Shown here: positions 1 to 6,214 of the stretch, piece after piece | Layout of the letters: each line of letters starts with the position of its first letter | Position numbering within the stretch: position 1 is the stretch's first letter | From: Bacteroidia bacterium | Lineage (GTDB): Bacteria > Bacteroidota > Bacteroidia > NS11-12g > UBA9320 | Assembly (NCBI GenBank): GCA_022425465.1 | Contig: JAKMFK010000286.1 | Span: 1-6,214 of the forward strand | Direction: 5' to 3' | Length of the DNA: 6,214 nt | The notes under the pieces: generated by a model | What the model was told of the DNA's origin: nothing | What the model saw: only the letters and a program-made list of their open reading frames with translations | Databases searched by the model: none | Position numbers and translations under genes: made by a program

Positions 1-818
1 ATCAGAAAGATAAAGCTCTCAAAAAGACAATTGATGAAATCAAAAAACTATCCAAAGAGGGGCCAGTTATATTTTTAAAGGATAAATTAACTTGGCGTGT
101 TTCTACTTTTCAATCTGAAGGAACAGAAATTTGGATGTTAGACTCTATCTTTAATCGGTTTTCTAAGGATGTCCATATTGATATAACAGCAACATTTATT
201 TCATCCTATGAGTCCAATAATGTCATTGGGTATGTTGAGGGCTATCAAAATCCGGATAGTTTTATCATTTTGTGTGGTCATTATGATCATTTAGGCAAAA
301 TGGGTGACGCTATATTTTGTGGAGCAAACGATAATGCAAGCGGAATAGCCATGTTGTTAGATTTGGCATCATATTTTTCTGAACATCCGCAAAAATATAG
401 TATTGCTTTTATCGCTTTTGGTGGAGAAGAATTAGGACTACTTGGGTCTTTAAATTATGTCAAAAAACCATTAATCCCGTTGACTAAAACAAGATTTGTT
501 TTTAATATGGATCTTATGGGTGATGGAAGCAAAGGAGCAACAATTGTTAACGGCAAGATATATAAATCGTATTTTGATCAGTTGATTGATATTAATGCTA
601 AGGAAGGTTTTTTACCAACTATTCGCTCTAGAGGAAAAGCAGCAAACAGTGATCATTATTTCTTTTCTGAAGCGGGTGTTCCATCTTTTTTTATGTATTT
701 AATGGGAGATTACGAATTTTACCATATTCCTCAGGACAATGCAAGTAATTTAAAATTGGGAAATTATTATAGCAAGAGTTTTTCATTAATTAAGGATTTT
801 ATCATTTGTCTTAACTAA
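1..818 (+). CDS. M28 family zinc metallopeptidase (aminopeptidase-like), 5'-truncated by window edge
   Basis: The reading frame (first full codon at base 3) is open to the left edge, so the gene starts outside the window; the ATG at 135 is internal. About 271 residues are visible. Counting from the Met at 135, the M28 two-zinc site is complete: H49 and D51 in GHYDHLG, bridging D66 in GANDNASG, general base E98 and ligand E99 in GGEELG, D126 in NMDLMG, and H197 in FYHIPQD. Family knowledge: such enzymes remove N-terminal residues from peptides, and Bacteroidota members are usually exported, often with about 400-450 residues. The visible part is therefore probably the C-terminal 60% or so, and any signal peptide is missing. 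The 44 residues before the Met (including LTWRVSTFQSE) resemble the region that precedes the catalytic domain in Bacteroidota homologues. The exact substrate cannot be read from sequence. The gene ends in TAA, and the next gene starts 44-71 bp later on the same strand. Confidence 0.92.
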   Translation, partial: QKDKALKKTIDEIKKLSKEGPVIFLKDKLTWRVSTFQSEGTEIWMLDSIFNRFSKDVHIDITATFISSYESNNVIGYVEGYQNPDSFIILCGHYDHLGKMGDAIFCGANDNASGIAMLLDLASYFSEHPQKYSIAFIAFGGEELGLLGSLNYVKKPLIPLTKTRFVFNMDLMGDGSKGATIVNGKIYKSYFDQLIDINAKEGFLPTIRSRGKAANSDHYFFSEAGVPSFFMYLMGDYEFYHIPQDNASNLKLGNYYSKSFSLIKDFIICLN

Positions 819-846
819 TTAATTAGGCTTTAAGAATAAGTTTTTA

Positions 847-854
847 AATCTTTG
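847..854 (+). promoter_or_regulatory. Possible Bacteroidota -7 promoter element upstream of the rhodanese-thioredoxin gene
   Basis: AATCTTTG matches the Bacteroidota -7 consensus TAnnTTTG at all but the first position. No clear TTG -33 element sits 17-23 bases upstream; the nearest TTTG (805-808) is too far away. If used, transcription would begin near 861. That leaves the ATG at 863 almost without a leader and gives the ATG at 890 a leader of about 30 nt. It is a single weak match in AT-rich DNA, so it may be chance. Confidence 0.25.
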
Positions 855-889
855 TACATTTAATGAGAATAACTACCAATACCAATATT

Positions 890-1618
890 ATGAAAAATAT
901 TTATTTGACATTAGTACCAGCGTTTTTGTTGTTGCTTTTTTCTTGTGGAGCTAAAAATACGGAAAACTTCACTTCTGATGGGGGAAAAGTCGATGCCAGT
1001 ACTTTCCAGTCAAAAATGGAGACGGAGAATAACCACATTTTATTGGACGTAAGAAGTCCTGAAGAATTTGCCACAAACCATATTAAGGGAGCTGTAAACA
1101 TAAATGTTAATTCTTCAGAGTTTGAGGATAAAGTTAAGTTGCTAGATAAGTCTAATACGATATTAGTTTATTGCAAATCAGGTGGCAGAAGTTCAAATGC
1201 ATTCAGTTCAATACAGAATTTAGGATATAATGTATATGAATTATCAGGTGGCTTGTTAAAATGGCAATCTGCTGGTTTTCCAGTAGAAGTTTCAAAAAAC
1301 AAAAGCAATACGGGATACACCTTAAAAACATATAATGATGCTATTTATGCAAACAGTCTGACTTTGGTAGATTTTTATGCCACTTGGTGTGGTCCATGTA
1401 AAATGATGGCACCACATATTGAGTCTTTGAAGGCTAAATATGGTGATAAGATTGCAATAGTCAAAGTAGATACAGACAAGAGTATGGAGGTTTCAAAACA
1501 TTTTAAAATTAGTGCAATCCCTCTCATTAAAATTTACAAAGATGGCCAGGAGGTATATAATAAGATTGGTTACCACTCTGAGGAGGAGTTAGAGGCAGCT
1601 TTTTCCTCACACCTATAA
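890..1618 (+). CDS. Rhodanese-thioredoxin fusion lipoprotein
   Basis: The start at 890 gives 242 residues beginning with a classic lipoprotein signal (MKN, a hydrophobic run, then LFSC with lipidated C19). The in-frame ATG at 863 would add nine polar residues before it and is less likely. A rhodanese domain spans about residues 34-134: LLDVRSPEEF near 51-60, and the active loop CKSGGRS at 95-101 with persulfide-forming C95. A thioredoxin domain spans about 140-242: buried D161 in LVDFYATW, WCGPC at 166-170 with both redox cysteines, and the cis-proline P211 in SAIP. By family knowledge, rhodanese moves sulfane sulfur and thioredoxin reduces disulfides or persulfides. Having both on one chain suggests that the thioredoxin resolves the rhodanese persulfide or another envelope thiol, which is inference. 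Lipidation places it in the envelope, probably periplasm-facing. A membrane reductant such as a CcdA/DsbD-type protein would be needed and is not seen here. It ends 3 bp from the convergent thiL. Confidence 0.92.
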   Translation: MKNIYLTLVPAFLLLLFSCGAKNTENFTSDGGKVDASTFQSKMETENNHILLDVRSPEEFATNHIKGAVNINVNSSEFEDKVKLLDKSNTILVYCKSGGRSSNAFSSIQNLGYNVYELSGGLLKWQSAGFPVEVSKNKSNTGYTLKTYNDAIYANSLTLVDFYATWCGPCKMMAPHIESLKAKYGDKIAIVKVDTDKSMEVSKHFKISAIPLIKIYKDGQEVYNKIGYHSEEELEAAFSSHL

Positions 1619-1621
1619 GAG

Positions 1622-2671
1622 TTAAGGCTTATCTTCTTTGAAGTTTTCCCATCCTTGCGCTTCTAGAGGTACGACATTGCCCGACTTTGTAATTAATTCC
1701 TTTCCTTCGTGTGGAGCAGTGCAGTATCCGATAATTGTAACATCCATCGAGTTTTTGATTTTGTCATAATTTGATTGAGGTATTGTAAACAACAACTCGT
1801 AATCTTCACCACCATTCATTGCACATGTAGTGGGTGATAAATTAAATTCAAGAGCTGTGTCATAGGTAAGCTGATCAATTGGGATTTTATCTTCATAAAT
1901 TTTTACACCAATTTTCGATTGTTTACAAAGGTGAAATAGCTCACTTGATAAACCATCTGAAATGTCAATCATTGAGTTTGGAATAACATTAAGTTTTTCA
2001 AGTAAATCTACTATATCTTTTCGAGCTTCAGGTCTGAGTTGTCTGCCTACGATGTAGTCCTTGCCTTCTAAATCAGGTTGCATTTCTTTAGACTCAAGAT
2101 AAACTTGTTTTTCACGCTCTAAAATTTGCAAACCCATGTATGCACCCCCTAAATCACCTGAAACACAAATTAGATCCCCTTCTTTTGCTCCAGATCTTTT
2201 AACGATTGCTTTTTTATTTGCATATCCAATTGCTGTCACAGAAATAGCTATACCTGTTACAGAACTGCTGGTGTCTCCACCTATAAGTTGCACATCGTAT
2301 TTTTCACATGCAGCCCTCATACCCACATAAAGTTCTTCAACGGCTTGAAGCGTGTATTTGCTTGACAAAGCAATAGAAACTAGAATCTGCTTGGGTTTTG
2401 CATTCATAGCACAGATATCACTTATACTAGAAGATATGGCCTTATAACCAATGTGTACAAGAGGAGAATACATGATATCAAAGTGAATATTTTCAATTAA
2501 CATATCAGTACTTATAACTTGAAGTTTTCCTTTTGGATCAACTATAGCTGCATCGTCGCCAATACCGAGAATAGTTTCACTTTTTGTAATGGTGAATGGC
2601 TCAGTTAAGTGATCGATTAATTTAAATTCACCTAATGAGCTTATAGGAGTTTTATCTTTATGTTCAAACAT
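1622..2671 (-). CDS. thiL: Thiamine-monophosphate kinase ThiL
   Basis: ThiL uses ATP to convert thiamine monophosphate to thiamine diphosphate, the last step of cofactor synthesis, in the cytosol. From the ATG at 2671 the protein has 349 residues, close to the usual length of Bacteroidota ThiL. Motifs in order are: GIGDDAA 36-42, STDMLIENIHF 54-64, SDICAMNAKP 84-93, GGDT 131-134, VSGDLGGA 170-177, DISDGL 236-241 and GGEDYELLF 287-295, with a GW near the C-terminus at 340-341. These are the metal/ATP and substrate-binding signatures of the AIR-synthase-like (PurM) fold. A TTG four codons upstream (2681-2683) keeps the frame open, but the ATG giving MFEHKDKTPISSLGEF matches the normal family N-terminus better. 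All key motifs are intact. It is divergent from comF, with start codons 44 bp apart, and its stop lies 3 bp from the stop of the rhodanese-thioredoxin gene. No other thiamine genes are in the window. Confidence 0.96.
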   Translation of the reverse strand: MFEHKDKTPISSLGEFKLIDHLTEPFTITKSETILGIGDDAAIVDPKGKLQVISTDMLIENIHFDIMYSPLVHIGYKAISSSISDICAMNAKPKQILVSIALSSKYTLQAVEELYVGMRAACEKYDVQLIGGDTSSSVTGIAISVTAIGYANKKAIVKRSGAKEGDLICVSGDLGGAYMGLQILEREKQVYLESKEMQPDLEGKDYIVGRQLRPEARKDIVDLLEKLNVIPNSMIDISDGLSSELFHLCKQSKIGVKIYEDKIPIDQLTYDTALEFNLSPTTCAMNGGEDYELLFTIPQSNYDKIKNSMDVTIIGYCTAPHEGKELITKSGNVVPLEAQGWENFKEDKP

Positions 2672-2677
2672 AATTTC

Positions 2678-2707
2678 TTGCAAAGGTCTTTCGTTTCTAT
2701 TAATTTG
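2678..2707 (+). promoter_or_regulatory. Possible Bacteroidota-type promoter for comF
   Basis: TTG at 2678-2680 and TTAATTTG at 2700-2707 are 19 bases apart. They resemble the Bacteroidota pair TTG (-33) and TAnnTTTG (-7), with one mismatch in the -7 box. The predicted transcription start (about 2713-2715) would sit just before the comF ATG at 2716, giving a nearly leaderless message. The -33 element overlaps the region upstream of the divergent thiL. No equally good match was found for thiL on the other strand. This rests on pattern only. Confidence 0.3.
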
Positions 2708-2715
2708 GGCATGAA

Positions 2716-3403
2716 ATGAAAAATTTCTTTGACTCGTTTACTCAATTGATATTTCCAAATTTATGTATTTGTTGTAATGGCCACTTGAGCAATCAAGAAA
2801 AACACCTATGTGATTTGTGTGTATAATTTGCCATTATTTGAGTTTAATAAGCTAAAAAACAACACTTTAAGAAAAAGGTTTTGGGGTATTCTGCCGCTAG
2901 ATGATTGCTTTGCATACTTAATCTTTGAGAATAATAACGAGGTGCAAAAAATTATACATGAAATCAAGTATAATAGAAACAAAGAGTTGTGTTACACTAT
3001 GGATATAGCACTTGGACATTTAATTTTATCATTAGGGAAAGTAGCGAATATTGATTTTATTATTCCTGTATCACTACATAAAAATCGAGAACACCAAAGA
3101 GGTTTTAATCAAGCAGAAAAATTAGCTAATGGAGTTTCGAGTATCACCAATGTGCCCGTCCTAATTGATGGAGTCAACAGGGTGGTAGACAACAAGTCTC
3201 AAACCAAAAAAAATCGTTCAGAAAGAGATAAGAATACGGAGAATATTTTTGTGATAACAAACTCTCAAGTATTACAAGGAAAACACGTATTGTTGTTAGA
3301 TGATGTAATAACAACTGGAGCTACTATATGTAGTTGCGGTCAATCTTTATTGACGGTTAAAAACCTGAGATTAAGCGTTGCAGCTTTGGCAACCACTATT
3401 TAA
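2716..3403 (+). pseudogene. comF: ComF family phosphoribosyltransferase, frameshifted after the N-terminal zinc finger
   Basis: The N-terminus is read from ATG 2716, the first start after an in-frame TAA at 2701-2703. It begins MKNFFDSFTQLIFPNLC and carries C17xxC20 and C32xxC35, the zinc-finger cysteines of ComF, then hits TAA at 2824-2826. The rest of the protein continues in the +1 frame from about 2818 as CVYNLPL, which fits the usual CxxNLPL junction, and runs to TAA 3401-3403. In the rejoined 229-residue product (usual length for the family) there follow PVSLHKNREHQRGFNQ at about 118-133, QTKKNRSER near 163-171, and the PRPP-binding motif VLLLDDVITTGAT at 192-204. ComF is linked to natural DNA uptake in several bacteria; its molecular reaction is not well defined. 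The C-terminal part alone could start at GTG 2810 but would lack most of the finger. It could be a real lesion, a sequencing or assembly error, or less likely recoding. It is divergent from thiL and overlaps the next gene by 8 bp at its 3' end. Confidence 0.85.
2817..2822 (+). repeat. (GT)3 dinucleotide run at the comF frame break
   Basis: The bases at 2817-2822 are GTGTGT inside TTTGTGTGTATAA. Adding one GT unit would read tgt gat ttg tgt gtg tat aat, i.e. CDLCVYNLP, joining the zinc finger and the phosphoribosyltransferase domain without a gap and removing the premature stop. A two-base contraction by slippage therefore explains the frameshift most simply. The tract is very short for a true phase-variation locus. 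Confidence 0.6.
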
Positions 3404-5828
3404 TTATGATTTTTTTAGAGAAAAAACCATCGGTGTATATCATATAAACGCCACTAGGAAATTCTTTTATGCTGATGATTTTTTTAGTTTTGGATTCAAC
3501 TTTGAACTCAATCATATTTTGTCCAATAGAGTTTATCATTGAAAAATTTATTGGTTCATGACTAGAGTTTATAAAATTCAATTTACTATTTGCTGGGTTG
3601 GGTCCTATTGATAGTTTATCATTGATATTATTTTTACTAACATTATTAATAATACCCGCTGTCTCCTCAATTTTAGAACAAACAGTGTTGGTCACTAATG
3701 GTTCCTCAAATAAACCATCTGCATGAGAGAAGTATATTAGAGCTGTATTACAAATTTCTTGACCAACATTTAATGTGCCTGGAAGAGTATGTATAGTGTA
3801 ATCTGCAAATGCTTTAGATGATTCTTCATTTACACTATTTGATGCAAGATTAATATTTTTCCAACGTGTAATTAATTTAGCAACGTATTCTCCATTTATA
3901 TTTTTAGAATACTCGTAGGTTGTTATTGGTTTAGATTCTGAGTGACTAGTTACAACCTTTATCCCCTGTTGACTTACAATTATATTAGGGTCTAGTTCGT
4001 CAACTAGCGTGATTCCTACAACTTCCTTTTCTGAAGTGTTTTGTATTCCTATTTTGTACTGTAGGTTGTGTTCATTCGGGCTTATACTTTTACCATTAAT
4101 ACAATACTTTTCGTTAGGAGTTGTTTGACCCTCTTCATACTCTAATTCAGCAGAATTATTAGATAAATCTTGATCAACATATTTATCTAGGTTGATGAAT
4201 GATTTTATGATTAAGTCTTCTGATTCAACAACATTATAATTAATTTCAAAGGAAAAAGATTCTTTAACACTTAAATCGATAGTATATGTTATCACATTAT
4301 TGTTTAAGTTTTGGTATGGAATTTGACTTGAGACAAATTCAAGGCTTTGACCTAAATTAATCTTTAATTCAGCATTAGTGATAGGTTGACTTCCTATGTT
4401 ATCTATAGTAATATTAAGTGTTTTTAGGTCACCTATACGGGCACTTAAACTTTGTTTGTCAGATAAAGATATGGCAACATCTGAAACCCCAACTTTCTGG
4501 TTAACTCCTAGAGCTGTTCCGTAGTATGTTTTATTTTCGTCGGCCTGAATTATGACATCAGGACACGTAGGAACATAGTATTGATATTCTTCTGCATTTA
4601 GCGTATGAGTTTTATTATTGACTTGGAGGTATAACTGTCCACTGTTATCAGTTTGAAAATGCATATTGATATCATTGACCTTAATTGGATAGTTTGACAG
4701 CCAAGATTCATTAGCATCTTTTTCACAATTTGAATTTTTATCTTCAAACACTCTTGCAGTTATCTGGGCCCTATCAGTAAATACCTCGCCAATGTAGTTT
4801 AACTTGGAATTGTCAGTAAAGTCACCTGACAATATCACACTCTCTTTCCATGAGTATAGGCGTTCTATACTACTTAGATTTAGTTTAGTCGGTTGCCATT
4901 TTTTATCAGTATAAATAAGTAAATTATAGCTTTCTTTAATGATTGTATCAGTAAATTTACCTAAAGCAAATAGGTTGTTATTTAACTCCGCAAACTGCTC
5001 TACTTCTTCGATGTTAATATTGTTTAGTCCTGTTGAAATATCTTGCCATATACCATCTCTGTTAATTTTAAACTTTGAAGTTGTGAAGTCAGACTTACCA
5101 TAAATAACCACCTCATCATTAAAATGTCCAAGAGTTATATTTTCTCCTAAAAATGGCGGATAATTGGCTGGTTTCCATGAAGACCCATCCCAAGTTGCTA
5201 GTGAAATGTGCGGAGATGACGGGCTTGAAAAATTGCCAGTAGCATAAAGCATATTATCGTGATACACAGCACTATTAAATGTTTCATCATCGGATTTTTT
5301 TGTGATTGAATTACCTTCTGGCACCCAATTACCATCACTTAAACTTAATATATTATTAAGGACTCCATTTGTAGAGAATTTACCTAGGCATTTAACCTCA
5401 TTATCTTCAATAAAAAATTGTTTTAATGAAGTCGCATTATTTATTGTAGAATTAGAAATATCTGTCCAATTGTTATCACTCCATTCAAATATTAAGTTTT
5501 TGTCTGTTGGATTGCTCCTATTATCATACCCAACGGCTAAGAAAATTTTGTCATTTAAAGACAACAAATCAATAATTTTAAATTCACCATCGGTTTTTAT
5601 TCCCGTTTTTGGGATGTCTGGTGTAGTTATTTTATTCCAAAAATGACCATTCCATATTTGCAACTCAACATTACCATCCCTGTCATCGTAAGCCACTACC
5701 ACACCACCATTATATTCTGCTATTTTATCAGGTGCTGAAGGTAAACCAAGACCCATTGGGCTTAGTATTTGACTAAATAAGAGTTGCCCACTTAATAGAA
5801 ATATGATATTTAGTATTAATCTAGTCAT
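3396..5828 (-). CDS. Secreted multidomain protein with propeller-like repeats and type IX secretion C-terminal sorting domain
   Basis: An 810-residue exported protein. Residues 1-20 are a Sec signal peptide (MTR, hydrophobic core, ending LFSQ). Residues 30-350 hold six repeats with a W-x-I/P pattern (key Trp at 64, 121, 168, 218, 261, 311), each followed by an LxAxGxF-like strand such as LYATGNF and LFALGKF; this suggests a beta-propeller. Residues 358-430 are an SdrD-B-like domain with a calcium-type loop DKNSNCEKDANE (363-374) and a possible C368-C422 disulfide. Residues 445-560 resemble CARDB/DUF11 domains, and about 575-718 resemble DUF7619 (CINGKSI, IQNTSEKEV, ELDPNI, EICNTALIYF). Residues 738-810 form a type A T9SS sorting tail (IGPNPANSKLNF, INSIGQ, FPSGVYMIY, KKIIIK). 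T9SS cargo crosses the outer membrane and is released or anchored at the surface. No catalytic motif was seen, so binding or adhesion is a guess. Its ATG (5826-5828) lies inside the end of the upstream barrel gene, implying coupled translation. Confidence 0.93.
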   Translation of the reverse strand: MTRLILNIIFLLSGQLLFSQILSPMGLGLPSAPDKIAEYNGGVVVAYDDRDGNVELQIWNGHFWNKITTPDIPKTGIKTDGEFKIIDLLSLNDKIFLAVGYDNRSNPTDKNLIFEWSDNNWTDISNSTINNATSLKQFFIEDNEVKCLGKFSTNGVLNNILSLSDGNWVPEGNSITKKSDDETFNSAVYHDNMLYATGNFSSPSSPHISLATWDGSSWKPANYPPFLGENITLGHFNDEVVIYGKSDFTTSKFKINRDGIWQDISTGLNNINIEEVEQFAELNNNLFALGKFTDTIIKESYNLLIYTDKKWQPTKLNLSSIERLYSWKESVILSGDFTDNSKLNYIGEVFTDRAQITARVFEDKNSNCEKDANESWLSNYPIKVNDINMHFQTDNSGQLYLQVNNKTHTLNAEEYQYYVPTCPDVIIQADENKTYYGTALGVNQKVGVSDVAISLSDKQSLSARIGDLKTLNITIDNIGSQPITNAELKINLGQSLEFVSSQIPYQNLNNNVITYTIDLSVKESFSFEINYNVVESEDLIIKSFINLDKYVDQDLSNNSAELEYEEGQTTPNEKYCINGKSISPNEHNLQYKIGIQNTSEKEVVGITLVDELDPNIIVSQQGIKVVTSHSESKPITTYEYSKNINGEYVAKLITRWKNINLASNSVNEESSKAFADYTIHTLPGTLNVGQEICNTALIYFSHADGLFEEPLVTNTVCSKIEETAGIINNVSKNNINDKLSIGPNPANSKLNFINSSHEPINFSMINSIGQNMIEFKVESKTKKIISIKEFPSGVYMIYTDGFFSKKIIIK

Positions 5829-6214
5829 TCTTAAAAATTTTAATGTTAGAGATTAGATTAACACCGTATGAATAAGGCCTCGTTTTTAATGCAGATGTTT
5901 TAGAATTAGTTAGCGAGTTTATATTAATTGAATAACTTGGTTCAAGTCCAATATTAAACCTTGGCTTATTTAAGTATAATCCAGATTTAATAGTTGTAGC
6001 TATATTGTGGTTGTTAAATTTCAAATCTGTTAAATCTTCTAACTGCAAGTTTAAAAAATTGCCTTTCTTACCATCCAATTTTGTTAAAGATAATAAAGAC
6101 ACGCCAAATTGTGACCGTATTTCAAAGTTACTAGAAATCGATTGTTTGTAGCCAAAATTTAGAGGGATCTCAATAAAATGATACAAATTTGACCCAACGT
6201 GGTTTACATCAACA
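5821..6214 (-). CDS. Outer-membrane beta-barrel protein (PorT-like/OMP_b-brl family), 5'-truncated by window edge
   Basis: The frame is open to the right edge, so the N-terminus is missing; about 130 C-terminal residues are visible. The TTG at 6184-6186 is probably an internal Leu codon, because the frame continues upstream as VDVNHVGSN. The visible part has alternating polar/hydrophobic strands typical of small Bacteroidota outer-membrane barrels: LYHFIEIPLNFGYK, EIRSQFGVSLLSL, ATTIKSGLYL, FNIGLEPSYSI and a final PYSYGVNLISNIKIF ending near the C-terminus. The (Y)xEIPL strand is a common landmark in the OMP_b-brl (PF13568-like) group, so the assignment rests on strand pattern and that motif rather than on active-site residues. 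The TAG stop (5821-5823) overlaps the start of the downstream T9SS cargo gene by 8 bases (ATGACTAG on the minus strand). This suggests translational coupling, and by inference a shared envelope role. The promoter lies outside the window. Confidence 0.75.
   Translation of the reverse strand, partial: VDVNHVGSNLYHFIEIPLNFGYKQSISSNFEIRSQFGVSLLSLTKLDGKKGNFLNLQLEDLTDLKFNNHNIATTIKSGLYLNKPRFNIGLEPSYSININSLTNSKTSALKTRPYSYGVNLISNIKIFKND

Noticed and set aside
901..1101. Minus-strand open frame of 66 codons
   Set aside because: It lies wholly inside the well-supported rhodanese-thioredoxin gene, opposite its lipoprotein signal and rhodanese region, and has no recognisable domain.
1592..1635. Possible terminator hairpins between the rhodanese-thioredoxin gene and thiL (GAGG/CCTC and ATAAG/CTTAT)
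   Set aside because: The stems are only 4-5 bp, lie in or at the ends of coding sequence, and lack a clean T-run on either strand.
2136..2330. Plus-strand open frame of 64 codons
   Set aside because: It is antisense to conserved ThiL motifs (GGDT, VSGDLGGA); its residues simply mirror that gene.
2711..2719. Two-codon mini-frame ATG AAA TGA overlapping the comF start
   Set aside because: It could be a leader, but a single Met-Lys-stop in AT-rich DNA is expected by chance and no attenuator-like structure surrounds it.
2810..3403. comF as an intact gene starting at GTG 2810
   Set aside because: This start cuts off the zinc finger, which is clearly encoded just upstream in another frame, so the short version is more likely a product of the frameshift.
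5302..5646. Plus-strand open frame of 114 codons
   Set aside because: It is antisense to the propeller repeats of the secreted protein, with no domain, signal or start context of its own.
1..6214. Defence island, phage, transposon, CRISPR or RNA gene
   Set aside because: No transposase, integrase, nuclease, toxin-antitoxin, regularly spaced repeat or tRNA/rRNA-like sequence was seen; all genes fit housekeeping or envelope roles.

Overview
The window is AT-rich and densely packed. It looks like a chromosomal segment from a member of the Bacteroidota, most likely a flavobacterium-like organism. This rests on three things seen in the sequence: a type IX secretion (T9SS) C-terminal sorting domain, a beta-barrel outer-membrane protein of the kind common in this phylum, and start codons without Shine-Dalgarno sequences. 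No RNA gene, insertion sequence, CRISPR array or phage gene was found. No stretch longer than about 70 bases lacks a gene.

Left part (plus strand, 1-1618): the 3' part of an M28-family zinc aminopeptidase gene is open at the left edge and has all expected metal and catalytic residues. After a short gap comes a lipoprotein that fuses a rhodanese domain to a thioredoxin domain, both with intact active sites. It ends 3 bp from the convergent thiL.

Middle part (1622-3403): thiL (thiamine-monophosphate kinase, minus strand) and a comF-family phosphoribosyltransferase gene (plus strand) are divergent, with start codons 44 bp apart. comF appears frameshifted. Its four-cysteine N-terminal zinc finger (from ATG 2716) lies in a different frame from its phosphoribosyltransferase domain. 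The break falls in a short GT repeat at 2817-2822, and one extra GT would rejoin the two parts in frame.

Right part (minus strand, 3396-6214): a two-gene unit is read right to left. First comes the 3' part of a beta-barrel outer-membrane protein gene, open at the right edge. Its last 8 bases overlap the start of a gene for an 810-residue secreted protein. That protein has a signal peptide, six propeller-like repeats, an SdrD-B-like calcium-loop domain, CARDB/DUF11-like and DUF7619-like beta-sandwich domains, and a T9SS sorting tail. The overlap suggests coupled translation of an outer-membrane protein and a surface or secreted partner. The secreted-protein gene overlaps comF tail to tail by 8 bp.

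The genes are mostly housekeeping or cell-envelope functions rather than one pathway. I see no convincing new defence or mobile system. The best items for a second look are the comF frameshift, the rhodanese-thioredoxin lipoprotein, and the coupled barrel/T9SS pair.
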